This document shows positions 61,689 through 64,000 of a stretch of DNA of 64,000 nucleotides, one piece after another. How positions within the stretch are numbered: the first letter of the stretch is position 1; the number at the start of each line of letters is the position of its first letter. Made by a program: the position numbers and the translations under genes. This stretch comes from Roseicyclus sp. (GTDB lineage Bacteria > Pseudomonadota > Alphaproteobacteria > Rhodobacterales > Rhodobacteraceae): the NCBI RefSeq assembly GCF_018402035.1, contig NZ_JAGYJN010000001.1, positions 62,001 to 126,000 on the forward strand, written 5' to 3'. The notes under the pieces are model-generated. The model did no database searches, had not been told where the DNA came from, and saw nothing but the letters and a program-made list of their open reading frames with translations.

Positions 61689-62608
61689 TGGGGGCGGAAT
61701 TCGTGCAATTCTCGCTTACGCCGATGCTGATCGGGGTTTTGGCCGCGATCGCCTGTGCGCTGCCCGGCAATTTCTTGATCTTGCGCCGGCAAGCTTTGAT
61801 CGGTGACGCGATTTCCCATGTGGTTTTGCCGGGCATTGTCGTGGCCTTTTTGGTCACGGGAACGGTGGCGACCATGCCGATGCTGATCGGGGCGGGGGGG
61901 GCGGCGCTGGTGGCCGTGGTGTTGATCGAGGCGATCCGCCGCCTTGGCCGGATCGAGCCGGGGGCCGCGATGGGCGTGGTCTTTACTGCACTTTTCGCGG
62001 GCGGTGTGCTTTTGCTTGAGCAATCCGACACAAGCCGGGTGCATCTTGATGTGGATCACGCGCTCATGGGCAATCTGGAGACGCTGATCTGGCTACGCGC
62101 AAGCGGTTGGGCAAGCGTGATCGACCCTGTGGCACTTGCCCATCTGCCGCCCGAATTGCCGCGCATCGCTATTGTGGCGGCGTTGATGGCAGCACTGACG
62201 GTAATCTTTTGGCGGCCCCTGAAGCTTGCAACCTTTGACGAGGGGTTTGCCCGCGCCATCGGCCTGCCGGTCTCGGCCATCGGTCTGGCGCTGGTGATTG
62301 CCGCCGCCGTTGCCGCCGTGGCGGCCTTTGATGCGGTGGGATCGATTATCGTGATCGCGATGTTCATCTGCCCGCCCGCAACCGCGCGGCTGATGACCGA
62401 CCGGCTTGCGACACAGGTTTGGCTTTCGCTCGCCGTCGCTGCGGTTTCGGCAATCCTTGGCTATGTGCTGGCGGGCTATGGGCCGATCTGGCTGGGTTTT
62501 GACAGCTCGGTCAGCGCGGCGGGCATGATTGCTACGATATCCGGCGTGATGCTGGCCATCGCTTGCCTTTGGGGGCGCGCGCGGGGCAGGGTGACACCTG
62601 TCGCGTGA
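61688..62608 (+). CDS. Mn/Zn ABC transporter permease (second)
   Basis: 306-residue ABC-3 permease with eight or nine helices, LRRQALIGDAISHVVLPG and CPPATARLM. ATG 61688 shares one base with the preceding stop (TGATG). Without the tail found in its partner. Two permeases form the heteromeric channel, as in SitCD/MntCD. Confidence 0.92.
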   Translation: MGAEFVQFSLTPMLIGVLAAIACALPGNFLILRRQALIGDAISHVVLPGIVVAFLVTGTVATMPMLIGAGGAALVAVVLIEAIRRLGRIEPGAAMGVVFTALFAGGVLLLEQSDTSRVHLDVDHALMGNLETLIWLRASGWASVIDPVALAHLPPELPRIAIVAALMAALTVIFWRPLKLATFDEGFARAIGLPVSAIGLALVIAAAVAAVAAFDAVGSIIVIAMFICPPATARLMTDRLATQVWLSLAVAAVSAILGYVLAGYGPIWLGFDSSVSAAGMIATISGVMLAIACLWGRARGRVTPVA

Positions 62609-62627
62609 CCCTGACCGAAAGCTTGCC

Positions 62628-63458
62628 ATGACCGATGCCTATGATCCCGCCAAAGACGGTGCCACCATGTCCTATGCGCGCGAGATGAGCTATGGCGACT
62701 ACCTCGCGCTGGATGGGCTGCTTGATGGGCAAAAGCCGCTTTCCGATGCGCATGATGAAATGCTGTTTATCATCCAGCACCAGACATCTGAACTGTGGAT
62801 GCGATTGGCGATTCACGAGTTGACCGCCGCGCGCGCGGGGCTTGCGGCGGGCGACGTGCGCGCCGTGTTCAAGATGCTGACCCGCGTGGCGCGTATTTTT
62901 GAACAGCTCAATGGCGCATGGGATGTGCTGCGCACCATGACGCCCTCGGAATACAGCGATTTTCGCGATGATCTGGGGAAATCTTCGGGGTTTCAATCGC
63001 ACCAGTATCGCCGGATCGAGTTTATGCTGGGCAATCGCAACCAAGCCATGCTCAAGGTGCATGAACACCGCCCCGCGCTGCATGCAGCCTTGCTGGCCGA
63101 GCTGGGTCAACAATCGCTCTACCATGTGGCGCTTGACCAGCTTGGGGCCGCGCTTGGCCAAGATTTCAGCGCGTCTTACCAGTTGACCGCACCCCATAGC
63201 GCCCAAGAGGCGATCCGCGATGCATGGGCGCGGGTCTACCGCGACCCACAGGCGCATTGGGCGCTTTACGAGCTTGCCGAAAAGCTCGTCGATCTTGAGG
63301 ATTACTTTCGCCGCTGGCGCTTTAACCATGTCACCACGGTCGAACGCATCATCGGCTTCAAACGCGGCACGGGGGGCACATCGGGGGTGCAATATCTGCG
63401 CCGCATGCTCGAGGTGGAGCTTTTCCCCGAGCTTTGGCAAGTCAGGGGGCAATTATGA
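62628..63458 (+). CDS. kynA: Tryptophan 2,3-dioxygenase KynA
   Basis: Heme enzyme that opens the indole ring of L-tryptophan to N-formylkynurenine. 276 residues with the FIIQHQTSELWMRL signature (His51) and a C-terminal GGTSGVQYLRR. First gene of a kyn pair; its stop overlaps kynU (ATGA). A kynB formamidase is not present between them. Confidence 0.95.
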   Translation: MTDAYDPAKDGATMSYAREMSYGDYLALDGLLDGQKPLSDAHDEMLFIIQHQTSELWMRLAIHELTAARAGLAAGDVRAVFKMLTRVARIFEQLNGAWDVLRTMTPSEYSDFRDDLGKSSGFQSHQYRRIEFMLGNRNQAMLKVHEHRPALHAALLAELGQQSLYHVALDQLGAALGQDFSASYQLTAPHSAQEAIRDAWARVYRDPQAHWALYELAEKLVDLEDYFRRWRFNHVTTVERIIGFKRGTGGTSGVQYLRRMLEVELFPELWQVRGQL

Positions 63459-64000
63459 GCATCTTGCGCAAACATCTGTTCGATCTGCCCGAGGGGGTGA
63501 TCTATCTCGACGGCAATTCGCTGGGGCCTCTGCCCAAATCCGTGCCCGCCCGCGTGGCGCAGGCGGTGACGGGGCAATGGGGCGCGCATCTGATCAAGGG
63601 CTGGAATATCGATGGCTGGATGGCCCAGCCCTCGCAAGTGGGCGACCGGGTGGGGCGTCTGATTGGGGCCGCACCCGGATCGGTGGTGATGGGCGACACA
63701 CTCTCGATCAAGGTCTATCAGGCGTTGTCTGCGGCCCTGCAAATGCGGCCCGACCGGCGGGTGATCTTGTCCGACAGCGGCAATTTCCCGACTGATCTCT
63801 ATATGGCCGAGGGGTTGATCCGCCATTTGGGTGGCACCCACCGCTTGCATACTGTCAGCCCCGAGGCGGTGATGGCCAACATCACCAACGAGGTGGCCGC
63901 CGTCATGCTGACCCAAGTCGATTACCGCACGGGGCGGCTGCATGATATGGCGGCGATCACCAAAGCGGCCCATGCCGCGGGTGCCGTGATGATCTGGGAT
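63455..64000 (+). CDS. kynU: Kynureninase KynU (N-terminal part; runs off the window)
   Basis: 182 codons are visible, beginning MSILRKHLFDLPEGVIYLDG with GNSLGPLPKS typical of PLP kynureninase; the PLP lysine and the C-terminus lie beyond the edge. It cleaves kynurenine to anthranilate and alanine. Coupled to kynA by ATGA. Confidence 0.93.
   Translation, partial: MSILRKHLFDLPEGVIYLDGNSLGPLPKSVPARVAQAVTGQWGAHLIKGWNIDGWMAQPSQVGDRVGRLIGAAPGSVVMGDTLSIKVYQALSAALQMRPDRRVILSDSGNFPTDLYMAEGLIRHLGGTHRLHTVSPEAVMANITNEVAAVMLTQVDYRTGRLHDMAAITKAAHAAGAVMIWD

Noticed and set aside
1..64000. tRNA, rRNA, CRISPR arrays, insertion sequences, prophage, toxin-antitoxin or defence genes
   Set aside because: No such sequence or gene pattern was seen on reading; the genes are metabolic, transport and regulatory with even base composition.

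Overview
The window looks like one chromosomal stretch of a heterotrophic, probably sulfur-oxidising alphaproteobacterium of the Rhodobacterales (Paracoccus/Roseobacter relatives). This rests on the uniformly high GC, a succinyl-CoA-type 5-aminolevulinate synthase (HemA), a Paracoccus-type sox operon (soxTRS / soxVWXYZABCDEF), an FnrL-type site, and dense ATGA-coupled operons. I see no rRNA, tRNA, CRISPR array, insertion sequence or prophage. All 60 protein genes look intact, except that the last (kynU) runs off the right edge.

Layout. 0-3 kb: thiamine salvage operon thiM-thiE-thiD plus a coupled SDR. 3-12 kb (minus): one-carbon/methylated-amine operon with two dimethylglycine/sarcosine dehydrogenase-like flavoproteins, a non-pyrrolysine MttB-family methyltransferase, an aldehyde dehydrogenase and a 3-hydroxyisobutyrate-dehydrogenase-like enzyme, divergent from a LysR regulator. 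12.8-16.6 kb: a GcvA-like LysR gene divergent from a GMC oxidoreductase/enolase-superfamily pair. 16.6-24.8 kb: a GlxA/CdhR-like regulator divergent from a carnitine/gamma-butyrobetaine-type operon (acyl-CoA dehydrogenase, ADP-forming CoA ligase, CaiD-like hydratase, BKACE, SDR, fused carnitine dehydrogenase-thioesterase). 24.8-30 kb (minus): a peptide/opine-type ABC transporter. 30.3-31.8 kb: a lone aldehyde dehydrogenase ending in a strong terminator. 31.9-40.7 kb (minus): a branched-chain-amino-acid-type ABC transporter (SBP, LivH, M, G, F) followed by an aldehyde dehydrogenase, a degenerate SDR and a flotillin; then an FAH-family hydrolase with its own terminator. 41.7-54.2 kb: sox genes and a DUF302 gene, coupled directly to hemA (54.2-55.4 kb) and followed by an FnrL-box-preceded second YeeE/YedE permease. 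56.5-58.5 kb: a divergent SDR / Gfo-Idh-MocA pair. 58.6-62.6 kb: a Mn/Zn ABC transporter behind two perfect Fur-family-type boxes. 62.6 kb to the end: kynA-kynU.

How it fits together (inference). The 3-25 kb block reads as a quaternary-amine island: gamma-butyrobetaine or carnitine is oxidised to 3-dehydrocarnitine, cleaved by BKACE, and hydrolysed by the fused thioesterase to glycine betaine. Betaine could then be demethylated through the MttB-like and DMGDH/SARDH-like enzymes to glycine and C1 units on tetrahydrofolate. No BHMT, Rieske-type GbcAB or corrinoid protein is visible, so the betaine demethylation step is the open question. The sox block is a complete periplasmic thiosulfate-oxidation operon with persulfide-sensor-like SoxR, two sulfur-compound permeases and a heme-supply gene in the same transcription direction.

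The most noteworthy non-coding signals are two perfect 22-bp palindromes with a TTTCGTACGAAA core in the carnitine operon, a 21-bp-spaced direct repeat in the regulator/operon intergenic region, a perfect FnrL site placed for class II activation, and twin metal-regulator boxes overlapping a promoter.
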